A stretch of DNA of 35,786 nucleotides from Verrucomicrobiales bacterium (GTDB taxonomy: Bacteria > Verrucomicrobiota > Verrucomicrobiia > Methylacidiphilales > JAAUTS01): the NCBI GenBank assembly GCA_031266335.1, contig JAISBF010000159.1, positions 1-35,786 on the forward strand, read 5' to 3'. The translations under genes and the position numbers were made by a program. This document shows, one piece after another, positions 22,136 through 30,035 of this stretch (position 1 is its first letter; each line of letters starts with the position of its first letter). The notes under the pieces were generated by a model. The model was given only the letters and a program-made list of their open reading frames with translations, did no database searches and had not been told where the DNA came from.

Positions 22136-23030
22136 AATCAATATCGGCACGCGCGGCAGCCGGCTGGCGCTGGCGCAGGCGGAGCTGTTCCAGCGGGCGC
22201 TGACGGCGGCGGACGCTGACGTTGTGCCGGAGACGGTGGTGATTGCCACGACCGGCGACCGCCTGCAAGCCGCCGACGCGAAGCCTGACACGCTGACGAA
22301 GGCGGTGTTTACCAAGGAGTTGGAGGAGGCACTGCTGGCGGGCGCCATTGACGTGGCGGTACATAGCGCGAAGGATTTGCCGGCCGAGTTACCGGACGGT
22401 TTGGTCATCGGCGGCGTGCTGTGTCGCGCGGCGGTGAACGACGTGCTGGTGTCGCGCGCGCCGCTGACAGAGATAGTCGCCAAGCCCGGCGCGGTCATCG
22501 CCACCGGCAGCGTCCGCCGCCGCCGGCAATGGCTGGAACGATACCCTGACACGGAGTTCCTGGCCATCCGCGGCAATCTCGACACCCGGTTGCGCAAGCT
22601 GCGCGAGCAGCCCGCGTGGGACGGCATCATCCTCGCGCAAGCCGGGCTGGAACGCCTGCGTCCCGACACCGACGGCCTCACGGTCAGCGTGCTGCCCGTT
22701 GACTTCGTCAAGCCCGCCGCCGGCCAGGGCGCCATCGCCATCCAATGCGCCGCTGACAGCGCGTGGTTGCCCGTCCTGCGCCTGGTGACGCATCGCCCCA
22801 GCCTGGTGCGGTTGCGCGCCGAGCGGGCCTTTTTGCGCGCCATCGGCGGCGGCTGCCAGGCCCCGCTCGGCGTCCTCGCCCGCGTTTACGACGGGGTGTG
22901 CCTGCATTTGGCCGCTGTTTATTATGCTGACGGCGCGGCGGCCGGCCGCCACGCATATCTCACTGGCAGCGCGTTGCACCCTGAGGAATTGGGGCAACGG
23001 CTGGCGGAGCGGGTGTTGGCGTGGGGGTGA
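22119..23030 (+). CDS. hemC: Porphobilinogen deaminase (hydroxymethylbilane synthase)
   Basis: The protein has 303 residues of typical length. The motifs are in order: IGTRGSRLALAQAE, ATTGDR, FTKELEEALL, DVAVHSAKDLPAELP, a RGNLDTRLRKL, AGLERL, PAAGQGAIAIQC and ERAFLRAIGGGCQAPLGVLA. The Cys in GGCQAP carries the dipyrromethane cofactor. The enzyme joins four porphobilinogen molecules into hydroxymethylbilane in tetrapyrrole synthesis in the cytoplasm. It overlaps the preceding gene by 17 bases. No other heme genes are in this window. Confidence 0.97.
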   Translation: MHHKTKINIGTRGSRLALAQAELFQRALTAADADVVPETVVIATTGDRLQAADAKPDTLTKAVFTKELEEALLAGAIDVAVHSAKDLPAELPDGLVIGGVLCRAAVNDVLVSRAPLTEIVAKPGAVIATGSVRRRRQWLERYPDTEFLAIRGNLDTRLRKLREQPAWDGIILAQAGLERLRPDTDGLTVSVLPVDFVKPAAGQGAIAIQCAADSAWLPVLRLVTHRPSLVRLRAERAFLRAIGGGCQAPLGVLARVYDGVCLHLAAVYYADGAAAGRHAYLTGSALHPEELGQRLAERVLAWG

Positions 23031-23039
23031 TTTACATCC

Positions 23040-23158
23040 TTTCACCACTAAGACACGAAGGCACGAAGGTTTATTAAAAAAAGGCCCTCTCTCCGCGCCT
23101 CCGCGTCTCTGCGGTTATAAAAAGTCTCCCTTTGTGCCTTCGTGTCTTGGTGGTGCAA
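23040..23158. repeat. Nested palindrome after hemC
   Basis: Outer arms TTCACCACTAAGACACGAAG (from 23040) and CTTCGTGTCTTGGTGGTG (to about 23155) are complementary. The loop holds half of a second family (CTCCGCGCCTCCGCGTCTCT, 23088-23113), which appears as one arm only. The outer right arm abuts the first unit of the 42-bp array. Confidence 0.78.
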
Positions 23159-23390
23159 TTGCTTTGGCCACCTCGTTGCCGGTAAAGGTCAACAATGCAA
23201 TTGCTTTTGCCACCCCGCCGCCGGTAAGACCCGGCAATGCAGACGTTTTTGCCACCTCGCCACCGGTAAAGGTCAACAATGCAATTGCTTTTGCCACCTC
23301 GCCGCCGGTAAAGGTCAACAATGCAATTGCTTTTGCCACCTTGCCGCCGGTAAAGGTCATGGTTGCAGCCGTTTTTGCCACTTTGCCAGG
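23155..23390. repeat. Tandem array of a 42-bp unit upstream of fabD
   Basis: Five full units (23155-23196, 23197-23238, 23239-23280, 23281-23322, 23323-23364) and a partial sixth run without spacers. The core words are GCAATTGCTTTTGCCACC, then CCGCCGGTAAAGGTCAACAAT, with unit 3 and the last units more diverged. GCAATTGC is a palindrome within the unit. The array could encode NAIAFAT-PPVKV repeats, but no start or ribosome binding site supports a gene. Confidence 0.93.
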
Positions 23391-23512
23391 ATTGGGAGGC
23401 GTTTTGCGGTTGGCGGGGGATTGGCCGGCGGGGCGGGGCGGGGATAAAAAGTTATTGGCTTAATGGTCGGTCTTTGCCTAGCCTAGGCCGTTCAGTTAAT
23501 CAGGAGGTTGCG

Positions 23513-24439
23513 ATGTCGAAGACAGGGGTGATTTTTTCCGGCCAGGGCGCGCAGTTCGCGGGCATGGGCAAGGATTTGGCGGCGGCTCAGGCCGAGGCGG
23601 CGGCGTTGTTCCGGCAGGCGGACGAGTTGCTGCAAAACGGGTTTCAGGAGGTCTGTTTCAACGGCCCGGCGGAGACGCTGACGGATACCAGTTATTGTCA
23701 GCCCGCGCTGTTCGTACACGGGCTTAGTTTGCTGGCGGTGTTGCAAAAACTCCGCCCGGACTGGCGGTTCCAGGCCACGGCTGGGTTGTCGCTGGGCGAG
23801 TTTACCGCGCATACGGCGGCGGGGCATTTCCGGTTTGCCGACGGGTTGCAATTGGTGGCGACGCGCGGGCGGCTGATGCAGGAGGCTTGCCGGCAGACCA
23901 AGGGCGGGATGTTGTCGCTGATTGGCGCGACGGCGGAGCAGGCCCTGGCGCTGGCGGCGGCGACGGACTTGGAGGTGGCCAATTACAATTGTCCCGGTCA
24001 AATCGTGCTGTCCGGCGCGGCGGACCGCATCGCGGCGGCGGCGGAGCAGGGCAAGGCGCTGGGGTTGAAGCGCGCGCTGCCGCTGAAGGTGGCGGGGGCT
24101 TACCATTCGCGCCTGATGCTGTCGGCGCAGGAGGGGTTGCGGCCGGCGCTGGACGGCGTCACGGTCAGCGCCTCGACCGTCGCGGTGTACAGTAACGTCA
24201 CCGGCAAGCGGGTCATCGGCAACGCCGAAATCAAGGACACCCTGCTGCGCCAGGTCACCGGCAGCGTGCGCTGGCAGGACTGCGTCGAGGAAATGATTCG
24301 CGACGGCGTCACCCAGTTTATCGAGCTTGGCCCCGGCAAGGTGCTGGCCGGCATGTGCAAGCGCATCAACCCCAACATCCCGGTGGTCAGCATCGGCTCG
24401 CTGGACGAATTAACCGCGGCGGCGCCGACCATCCCGTAA
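23513..24439 (+). CDS. fabD: Malonyl-CoA:ACP transacylase
   Basis: The protein has 308 residues from the ATG at 23513, fixed by AGGAGG five bases upstream. The motifs include FSGQGAQFAGMGKDL, the nucleophile elbow GLSLGEFTAH (active Ser; many homologues have GHSLGE, while GLSLGE also occurs in the family), the NYNCPGQIVLSG segment and AGAYHSRLM with the catalytic His. The C-terminus IELGPGKVLAGMCKRI is also typical. The enzyme loads malonyl groups onto ACP for chain elongation. It heads the cluster fabD-fabG-acpP-fabF. Confidence 0.96.
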   Translation: MSKTGVIFSGQGAQFAGMGKDLAAAQAEAAALFRQADELLQNGFQEVCFNGPAETLTDTSYCQPALFVHGLSLLAVLQKLRPDWRFQATAGLSLGEFTAHTAAGHFRFADGLQLVATRGRLMQEACRQTKGGMLSLIGATAEQALALAAATDLEVANYNCPGQIVLSGAADRIAAAAEQGKALGLKRALPLKVAGAYHSRLMLSAQEGLRPALDGVTVSASTVAVYSNVTGKRVIGNAEIKDTLLRQVTGSVRWQDCVEEMIRDGVTQFIELGPGKVLAGMCKRINPNIPVVSIGSLDELTAAAPTIP

Positions 24440-24456
24440 GTTCCCCTTTGCCCCCC

Positions 24457-25197
24457 ATGAAACTCAGCAACCAAACCGCCATCGTCACCGGAGCCAGCCG
24501 CGGCATCGGCAAAGCCATCGCCCTGGCCCTCGCCGGCGAGGGTTGTAACATCGCCGGCGTGGCGCGCAGTGAGGCTTCCGCCAACGCCATCGCCGGGGAA
24601 GTGACCGCGCTGGGCGTGCGGTACACCGGTTACGGCGTGGACATTGCGTCAGCGTCAGCGGTCAACGCGTGCGTGGACGAGGTGCAACGGCAGTTTGGCG
24701 GCATCCACATTCTGGTCAACAACGCCGGCATCACCCGCGACACGCTGCTGCTGCGCATGAGTGACGAGGACTGGGACGCCGTGCTGCAAACCAACTTGAA
24801 GGGCGCCTTCAACTGGACCCGGGCCGTGGCCAGAATCATGATGAAGGCCCGCCAGGGCCGGATTATCAACATCAGCTCGGTCATCGGCCTCCACGGTAAC
24901 GCCGGCCAGGCCAACTATGCCGCCGCCAAGGCGGGTCTCATCGGTCTGACCAAGTCGGTCGCCAAGGAGTTGGCCAGCCGCAACATCAATTGCAACGCCA
25001 TTTGCCCCGGTTTTATCCAGACGGACATGACCGGCGCGCTGGCCGATGAATTGAAACAAAGATTGCAGGAACAAATCCCGCTCAAACGGCTGGGCGAACC
25101 CGGCGATGTGGCGGCCCTGGCGCTGTTTTTGAGCAGCGCGGAGGCCGGCTACCTAACGGGGCAGGTGTTAACCGTTGACGGAGGTTTGTTTATCTGA
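24457..25197 (+). CDS. fabG: 3-oxoacyl-ACP reductase
   Basis: The protein has 246 residues from the ATG at 24457, 17 bases after fabD. It is a short-chain dehydrogenase with TGASRGIG (NADP-binding), LVNNAGITRD, the catalytic NISSVIGLHGNAGQANYAAA followed by K (Ser, Tyr and Lys of the triad), ICPGFIQTDMT and the C-terminal YLTGQVLTVDGGLFI. It reduces 3-oxoacyl-ACP in each elongation round. A clear ribosome binding site is not seen; translation may be coupled to fabD. Confidence 0.96.
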   Translation: MKLSNQTAIVTGASRGIGKAIALALAGEGCNIAGVARSEASANAIAGEVTALGVRYTGYGVDIASASAVNACVDEVQRQFGGIHILVNNAGITRDTLLLRMSDEDWDAVLQTNLKGAFNWTRAVARIMMKARQGRIINISSVIGLHGNAGQANYAAAKAGLIGLTKSVAKELASRNINCNAICPGFIQTDMTGALADELKQRLQEQIPLKRLGEPGDVAALALFLSSAEAGYLTGQVLTVDGGLFI

Positions 25198-25295
25198 AAA
25201 CAAAACTTTGGTTCGATGGAATTTTAGGTTGCCAAAGCCAAACGGCTTCGCAGAATTCGCTTGAACCTTAAACCAAATAAGATAGGAGTAACAAG

Positions 25296-25544
25296 ATGTC
25301 CGATAAATCAATCGAAGATAAAGTTAAGGAAATTATTGTGGAACAACTGAGCGTCAATCCGGAGCAGGTGACGCCTGAGGCCAAGTTCATCGAGGACCTC
25401 GGCGCCGATTCTTTGGATGTCGTCGAACTCGTCATGGCCTTTGAGGAGCACTTCTCCATCGAGGTGCCGGACGAGGACGCCGAGAAACTCACCAGCGTCG
25501 GTGACGTGCTCAAGTACATCGAGGAAAAACAGGAAGGCAAATAA
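25296..25544 (+). CDS. acpP: Acyl carrier protein
   Basis: The protein has 82 residues, is strongly acidic and is preceded by AGGAG. It has the ACP signature [20 protein letters not shown], where the Ser of DSL receives the 4'-phosphopantetheine arm, and the helix around [13 protein letters not shown]. It carries growing acyl chains for FabD, FabG and FabF. The 98-base gap upstream is AT-richer than its surroundings and may hold a separate promoter, as ACP is needed in large amounts. Confidence 0.97.
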   Translation: MSDKSIEDKVKEIIVEQLSVNPEQVTPEAKFIEDLGADSLDVVELVMAFEEHFSIEVPDEDAEKLTSVGDVLKYIEEKQEGK

Positions 25545-25817
25545 GCCCTATCGCCGGGGCGCGCAACCCAGGCCCTGGCGCGTTTGATAAAAACTCAAAA
25601 CACGAACTCCGTGGCGTAAAAATAATCTGCCGGGCACATCAGGTTCCCCGTCCCGCGACCAGCGGGCGGCAAATTCCAGGAAACCGGTTCCCCTGTGGCA
25701 GGCGCGGACCTCACTTTGGGTTAAAACAACAACCCGGACCAGCCAGCACCGGTCGCGGCCGCCGAAACTACGAGGCCGCCCGTGGCGCCGCTGGGCGGAT
25801 TTTTGATTTGAGTTTTT
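25545..25817. other. 273-base gap between acpP and fabF
   Basis: No gene is seen. A small hairpin (CGCGC 25560-25564 with GCGCG 25578-25582, plus an inner CAG/CTG) follows acpP and precedes TTTGATAAAAA; it may be a weak terminator. The rest is non-coding with a GCGGCC-rich self-complementary patch near 25755-25785. The fabF promoter is expected here. Confidence 0.4.
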
Positions 25818-27062
25818 ATGAGCAATCGCAGAATCGTAGTCACCGGCATCGGCGTCCTGACCCCGTTGGGCAACGACTTAACCACCACTTGGGACGGCTT
25901 GATCAACGGCCGGAGCGGCATCAGCCCCATCACCTCGTTTGATGTCTCGCAATATTCCACCAAATTCGGCGGCCAGGTCAAAGACTTCAACCCCGCACCC
26001 TTCTTCAAAAATCCCAAGGACGCGCGCCGGTGCGACCGTTACACCCAGTTCGCCTTCGCCGCCACCCGGCAGGCTTACGCTGACAGTGGCCTGGAGCCGG
26101 ACAAACTGAACCCCGAACGCTGCGCCATGATCGTCGGCAGCGGCATCGGCGGCCTACAAACCTTGGAAGACCAGCACACCGCCCTGGTCAACCGCGGCCC
26201 CAACCGGGTTTCGCCGTTCATGATTCCCATGATGATCAGCAACATGGCTGCCGGCCTGCTGGCGATTGATTACAACTTCCAGGGGCCGAGCTTCTCCGTC
26301 GTCACCGCCTGCGCCACCTCCAACCAGGCCATCGGCGAAGGCTGGCGGCACATTCTCACTGACGAAGCCGACGTGGTCATCGCCGGCGGCAGCGAAGCCG
26401 CCGTGATTCCGCTCGGCCTCAGCGGGTTCGGCGCGATGAAGGCGCTCAGCACCCGCAACGACGCGCCGGAAAAAGCCTCCCGCCCCTTTGACCGCGACCG
26501 TGACGGCTTCGTCCTCAGCGAGGGCGCCGGTATTGTCATCCTGGAGGAATTGGAACATGCCAGAAAACGCGGCGCCCGCATTTACGCGGAAATCACCGGC
26601 TACGGCGCCACCACCGACGCCTACCACATGACCGCCACCGCGCCGGAAGGCAAGGGCGGCGCCCGCGCGGTCCGTCGCGCGCTGGAAATCGCCAAACTTA
26701 ATCCCGCTGACGTTGACTACATCAACGCGCACGGCACCTCCACCCCGCTCGGCGACGTGGCCGAATCGCAGGGCATCCTGTCCGTCTTCGGCGAGCACGC
26801 CCAAAAGGTCTGGGTCAGCTCGACCAAATCCATGACCGGTCACCTGCTGGGCGCCGCCGGCGCGGTGGAACTGGCCGCGTGCCTGAAGTCCATCGAGACC
26901 GGCATCGTCCCGCCAACCATCAATTTGGAAAACCCCGATCCCAATTGCCCCCTGGATTACGTGCCGAACACCGCCCGCCAGGGGAAAATCAACGCCATCA
27001 TCAACAATTCCTTCGGCTTCGGCGGACACAATGCTTGCATTGTCGCCAAAAGACTGGTTTAA
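25818..27062 (+). CDS. fabF: 3-oxoacyl-ACP synthase II
   Basis: The protein has 414 residues, normal for FabF. The motifs are RIVVTGIGVLTPLGN, the active-site Cys in VVTACATSNQAIGEG (many homologues read ACATGTHAIG), then DRDGFVLSEGAGIVILEE, the first catalytic His in INAHGTSTPLGD, STKSMTGHLLGAAGAVE with the conserved Lys and second His, and the C-terminal NNSFGFGGHNA. It condenses malonyl-ACP with acyl-ACP during chain elongation. A short AT-rich leader precedes the ATG. Confidence 0.97.
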   Translation: MSNRRIVVTGIGVLTPLGNDLTTTWDGLINGRSGISPITSFDVSQYSTKFGGQVKDFNPAPFFKNPKDARRCDRYTQFAFAATRQAYADSGLEPDKLNPERCAMIVGSGIGGLQTLEDQHTALVNRGPNRVSPFMIPMMISNMAAGLLAIDYNFQGPSFSVVTACATSNQAIGEGWRHILTDEADVVIAGGSEAAVIPLGLSGFGAMKALSTRNDAPEKASRPFDRDRDGFVLSEGAGIVILEELEHARKRGARIYAEITGYGATTDAYHMTATAPEGKGGARAVRRALEIAKLNPADVDYINAHGTSTPLGDVAESQGILSVFGEHAQKVWVSSTKSMTGHLLGAAGAVELAACLKSIETGIVPPTINLENPDPNCPLDYVPNTARQGKINAIINNSFGFGGHNACIVAKRLV

Positions 27063-27087
27063 TGCCCGGCCCCATTGGGAAAATTTT

Positions 27088-27327
27088 ATGAAAATCGACA
27101 CACATCCAGAATATCTTGAGACCACGATTACCTGCGCCTGCGGCGCCGTGTACACCACCCGCTCCACCCGCCAGGACATCCGCATCGGCATTTGCGCCGC
27201 CTGCCATCCCTTCTACACCGGCCAGCAAAAGTTTGTGGACACCGCCGGTCGCGTGGACAAATTCAAACGGCGCTTCGGCACCGTCAAGGCGTCCGAAGCC
27301 GTGGCCGCCGCCAAAAAGAAAAAATAG
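27088..27327 (+). CDS. rpmE: 50S ribosomal protein L31 (zinc form)
   Basis: The protein has 79 residues from the ATG at 27088, 25 bases after fabF. It has the L31 pattern with a zinc site: Cys16 and Cys18 (ITCACGAVY), Cys36 and Cys39 (ICAACHPFYTGQQKFVDT), then a GRVDKFKRRF segment. The C-terminal tail is lysine-rich (AAAKKKK). Keeping all four Cys marks it as the zinc-binding (C+) type rather than the Zn-independent paralogue used under zinc limitation. Confidence 0.96.
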   Translation: MKIDTHPEYLETTITCACGAVYTTRSTRQDIRIGICAACHPFYTGQQKFVDTAGRVDKFKRRFGTVKASEAVAAAKKKK

Positions 27328-27349
27328 CGCCCCCGCACCGACTAGGACC

Positions 27350-27388
27350 AATGGCCGGGATGCCTGCTCATCGCGGCCATTTTTGTTG
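27350..27388 (+). terminator. Rho-independent terminator after rpmE
   Basis: AATGGCCG at 27350-27357 pairs with CGGCCATT at 27374-27381; the loop can close further through GATG/CATC. Five T and a TTTTGTTG tail follow from 27380. It lies 23 bases after the rpmE stop and 48 bases before the prfA start, so it likely separates or attenuates the two genes. Confidence 0.65.
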
Positions 27389-27435
27389 TCACTGGCAGCG
27401 TATTGGCCCCGCGCCCCGGCGTTGGATTGAACTTG

Positions 27436-28509
27436 ATGAACCTGCAACCGCACCTTGACCGCCTGCGCCAACGGTTTGCCGCACTTGCGACGCAAATCGC
27501 CGACCCCGCCCTGTTCAACGACAAGGCCCGGGCGCAGGCGGTGCTCCGGGAACACGCGCAAGTCAGCAACACCCTCGCCCTCAGCGCCCAAATCGCCGCG
27601 CTGGAACATGACATCGCCGCCGACCGCGAACTCAGCGCCGCTGACCATGACCCCGAGCTGGCCGCGCTGGCCCGCGAGGAATTGCCCGCGCTCGAGGCGC
27701 AACTCCCCGCCCTGCGGCAAAACCTGCTCGCCAACCTCCTGCCGCCCGACCCCAACGACTCCCGCAACACCATCGTCGAAATCCGCGCCGGCACCGGCGG
27801 CGACGAGGCGGGCATCTTCAGCGCCGACCTGTTCCGCATGTACAGCCGCTACGCCGAGACCGCCGGCTGGAACATCGAGGTCATGGACAGCAGCCCGTCC
27901 ACCATGGGCGGCCTCAAGGAAATCGTCTTCACCGTCAGCGGCGAGGCCGTGTTCAGAAAAATGCGCTTTGAAAGCGGTGTGCATCGCGTGCAGCGCGTGC
28001 CCGCCACCGAGAGCCAGGGCCGCATTCACACCTCGACCGCCACCGTCGCCGTGCTGCCGGAGGCCAGGGAAGTGGACCTGGTCATCCGCCCCGACGAAAT
28101 CCGCGTGGAAGTCTGCCGCGCCGGCGGGCCGGGCGGCCAGGGCGTCAACACCACCGACAGCGCCGTGCAAATCCTGCACATCCCGACCGGCCTCATCGTC
28201 CGCTGCCAGGACGGCCGTTCCCAGCTGAAAAACCGCGACAAAGCGATGAACATCCTGCGCGCCCGCCTGCTGGAGCAAAAACAAGCGGCAGAAAACGCCA
28301 AATACGCCGCCCACCGCCGGCAACAAATCGGCAGCGGCGACCGCACCGAAAAAATCCGCACCTACAACTACCCGCAAAACCGCATCACCGACCACCGCGT
28401 CAACTACACCATGTACAACCTGGAAGCCTTCATGGAAGGCGACCTTGAAGAACTCCTCCGCGCCCTGCAAGCCGCCGACGTGGAAATGCGCCTGGCGGAA
28501 CTGGCGTAA
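27436..28509 (+). CDS. prfA: Peptide chain release factor 1
   Basis: The protein has 357 residues, standard length, from the ATG at 27436. The N-terminal part is a helical hairpin; then come EIRAGTGGDEAGIF, KMRFESGVHRVQRVPATESQ with the PAT tripeptide that marks RF1 (recognition of UAA and UAG), and the catalytic GGPGGQGVN with the GGQ loop that triggers peptidyl-tRNA hydrolysis. The end has NYPQNRITDHR. The pairing with rpmE is common in this group of bacteria; in many genomes a prmC methyltransferase follows, but none is present here. Confidence 0.97.
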   Translation: MNLQPHLDRLRQRFAALATQIADPALFNDKARAQAVLREHAQVSNTLALSAQIAALEHDIAADRELSAADHDPELAALAREELPALEAQLPALRQNLLANLLPPDPNDSRNTIVEIRAGTGGDEAGIFSADLFRMYSRYAETAGWNIEVMDSSPSTMGGLKEIVFTVSGEAVFRKMRFESGVHRVQRVPATESQGRIHTSTATVAVLPEAREVDLVIRPDEIRVEVCRAGGPGGQGVNTTDSAVQILHIPTGLIVRCQDGRSQLKNRDKAMNILRARLLEQKQAAENAKYAAHRRQQIGSGDRTEKIRTYNYPQNRITDHRVNYTMYNLEAFMEGDLEELLRALQAADVEMRLAELA

Positions 28510-28696
28510 TCAAGCCCCGCCTTCAAAACCCTTCCGCAAGGCAGCCAGACTCCATATCGCCACCTCCCCAAATCGTCATACCGCGTCATCAAAACCCGCT
28601 GAAGATGAACGAGATAAGCCATAAACCAAGCACCCCCGCGCTCACACGCTGAGCATGATCCCCGCCTGTTGCCATTCCATTCATTATTGAACCATT

Positions 28697-28906
28697 TCTA
28701 TCATCGATAGAAGCGTATCTATCGTCGATAGAGGCATGTCTATCGTCGATAGAAGCGTGTCTATCGTCAATAGAGGCGTGTCTATCGTCAATAGAGGCGT
28801 ATCTATCGTCAATAGAGGCGCGTCTATCGTCGATAGAGGAATATCTATCGTCAATAGAGACGTGTCTATCGTTAATAGAGGCGTATCTATCGTCGATAGA
28901 ATTGTC
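28697..28906. repeat. Tandem array of a 21-bp unit with a CTATCGTCGATAG palindrome
   Basis: Ten spacerless 21-base units. Each starts TCTATCGTC and contains a dyad: CTATCGTCGATAG (perfect 13-base palindrome) in units 2, 3, 7 and 10, a GATAG-matching variant in unit 1, and CTATCGTCAATAG or a near variant in the others. The linker is AGGCGTG-like. The period is two helix turns, so the dyads face the same side of the DNA, as in iterons or operator arrays. Confidence 0.95.
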
Positions 28907-28917
28907 TCAATCATCTT

Positions 28918-28985
28918 CATCACAGAGACACAGAGACGCGAAGCCCCAACTAAAAATCTCCGCGCCTCCGCGTCTCCGCGGTTAA
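28918..28985. repeat. Dispersed palindrome next to the 21-bp array
   Basis: CACAGAGACACAGAGACGCG is mirrored imperfectly by CTCCGCGCCTCCGCGTCTCC. It begins 12 bases after the array ends and belongs to the same family as 9449-9477 and 21512-21603. Confidence 0.7.
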
Positions 28986-29068
28986 ATCCTACTTAAAAAA
29001 CCCTTCGCGCCCTCGCGTTTCTGGGTTTTCAACACTCACCCAAAAAAACTTCCCACATTCCGCTGATA

Positions 29069-29083
29069 GTGGCAAAATGCCAC
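29069..29083. promoter_or_regulatory. Small perfect palindrome before the manA start
   Basis: GTGGCA-AAA-TGCCAC is a perfect dyad ending five bases before the ATG at 29088, where a ribosome binding site would be expected. No such site is otherwise visible. It could be an operator or an mRNA hairpin that limits translation. Confidence 0.4.
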
Positions 29084-29087
29084 CCTT

Positions 29088-30026
29088 ATGGCGGTATTCA
29101 CGCTACAACCGATTTTTCAAGAACGCATCTGGGGCGGACGCAATTTGCAAACATTGTTCGGGCGCGCCTTGCCCGCCGGCCAACTCATCGGCGAGTCGTG
29201 GGAATTGTCCGACCGCCCCGAGGCGCAAACGGTGTTGGCCGAGAGCGGCGGCACGCTGCACGAGTGGTGGGCGTCCGCCGACCGTCAGCGCCTCTTCGGC
29301 ACCGCGGCCGCTGACGGCGAGCGGTTCCCCATCCTCATCAAGCTGCTCGACGCGCGGGACAAGCTCTCCCTGCAAGTCCACCCGCCCGCCGCGCTTGCGC
29401 CGCAATTCCACGGCGAGCCGAAGACCGAAATGTGGTATTTCCTCGAGACATCACCGTCAGCGGAAATTTACGCCGGGTTGCGGCGGGGGGTTAACCGTGA
29501 ACAATTTACCCGGGCGATTGCCGCCAACACCGTCGCCGATTGCTTCCACGTCCTGCAAACCGCGCCCGGCGAGGTGATGTTCCTGCCGAGCGGCCGCGTC
29601 CACGCCATCGGCGCGGGCAACGTGATTCTGGAAGTCCAGCAGAACTCCGACACCACCTTCCGCGTGTACGACTGGGACCGCGTCGGCGCTGACGGTCAAC
29701 CCCGCGCGCTGCACGTCGCCGAGTCGCTGGCGTGCATCAACTTCGACGACTGCGAGCCGGCGTTCGCCCAGCCGCACGCCGACCGCCTGGTCGAGTGCCC
29801 GTATTTTGTCACCCGCCGCCATTGCTTTGACGAACCCGGCCAGCGCGACGACCTCAACGTCAGCGGGCGGAGTTTCCGCTATGTGTTTGTCGCGCGCGGC
29901 CGCTTCACCATCGGCGACCGGGAATATCCGCGCGGCGCCAGCCTGTTCGTCACCGCCGGCCACGGCCCGCTGCCGGTGACCTCGCAAGACCCCCTCGGCG
30001 AGCTGGTCACCGTCGCCTGGCCCTAG
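29088..30026 (+). CDS. manA: Mannose-6-phosphate isomerase, class I
   Basis: The protein has 312 residues, in the short bacterial size class. Motifs are FQERIWGGRNLQTLFGR, GESWELSDRPEAQT, PILIKLLDARDKLSLQVHP (Gln and His metal ligands), GEPKTEMWYFLE and the catalytic block FLPSGRVHAIGAGNVILEVQQ. The C-terminal jelly-roll includes FVTAGHG. It interconverts mannose-6-phosphate and fructose-6-phosphate in a Zn2+-dependent way, feeding GDP-mannose and glycan synthesis. A GTG-started YihY gene follows after 9 bases. Three CGCTGACNGT-type motifs lie in the gene. Confidence 0.94.
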   Translation: MAVFTLQPIFQERIWGGRNLQTLFGRALPAGQLIGESWELSDRPEAQTVLAESGGTLHEWWASADRQRLFGTAAADGERFPILIKLLDARDKLSLQVHPPAALAPQFHGEPKTEMWYFLETSPSAEIYAGLRRGVNREQFTRAIAANTVADCFHVLQTAPGEVMFLPSGRVHAIGAGNVILEVQQNSDTTFRVYDWDRVGADGQPRALHVAESLACINFDDCEPAFAQPHADRLVECPYFVTRRHCFDEPGQRDDLNVSGRSFRYVFVARGRFTIGDREYPRGASLFVTAGHGPLPVTSQDPLGELVTVAWP

Positions 30027-30035
30027 GAGCAACCC

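Larger units (their letters stand above)
23031..23512. other. Gene-free interval before fabD
   Basis: It contains a nested palindrome (23040-23158), a 42-bp tandem array (23155-23390) and a short G-rich stretch ending in the fabD ribosome binding site AGGAGG (23502-23507). A promoter for the fatty-acid genes should lie in 23390-23500 but no clear consensus was found. Confidence 0.6.
28510..29087. other. 578-base gene-free interval between prfA and manA
   Basis: It contains a segment (28604-28650) resembling the flank of the 8-bp array at 13190-13235, a 21-bp tandem array (28697-28906), one hairpin of the dispersed GAGACGCGAAG/CTCCGCGTCTCCGCGG type (28918-28985) and a short palindrome before manA (29069-29083). 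Open frames through the array lack start signals. Confidence 0.6.

Noticed and set aside
23513-24439. Inactive FabD because GHSLGE reads GLSLGE
   Set aside because: The nucleophilic Ser and the later catalytic His (AYHS) are present, and GLSLGE is a known variant in this family.
28697-28906. CRISPR array
   Set aside because: Units are contiguous with no unique spacers and no cas genes are present. The same holds for the arrays at 19111, 23155 and 13224.
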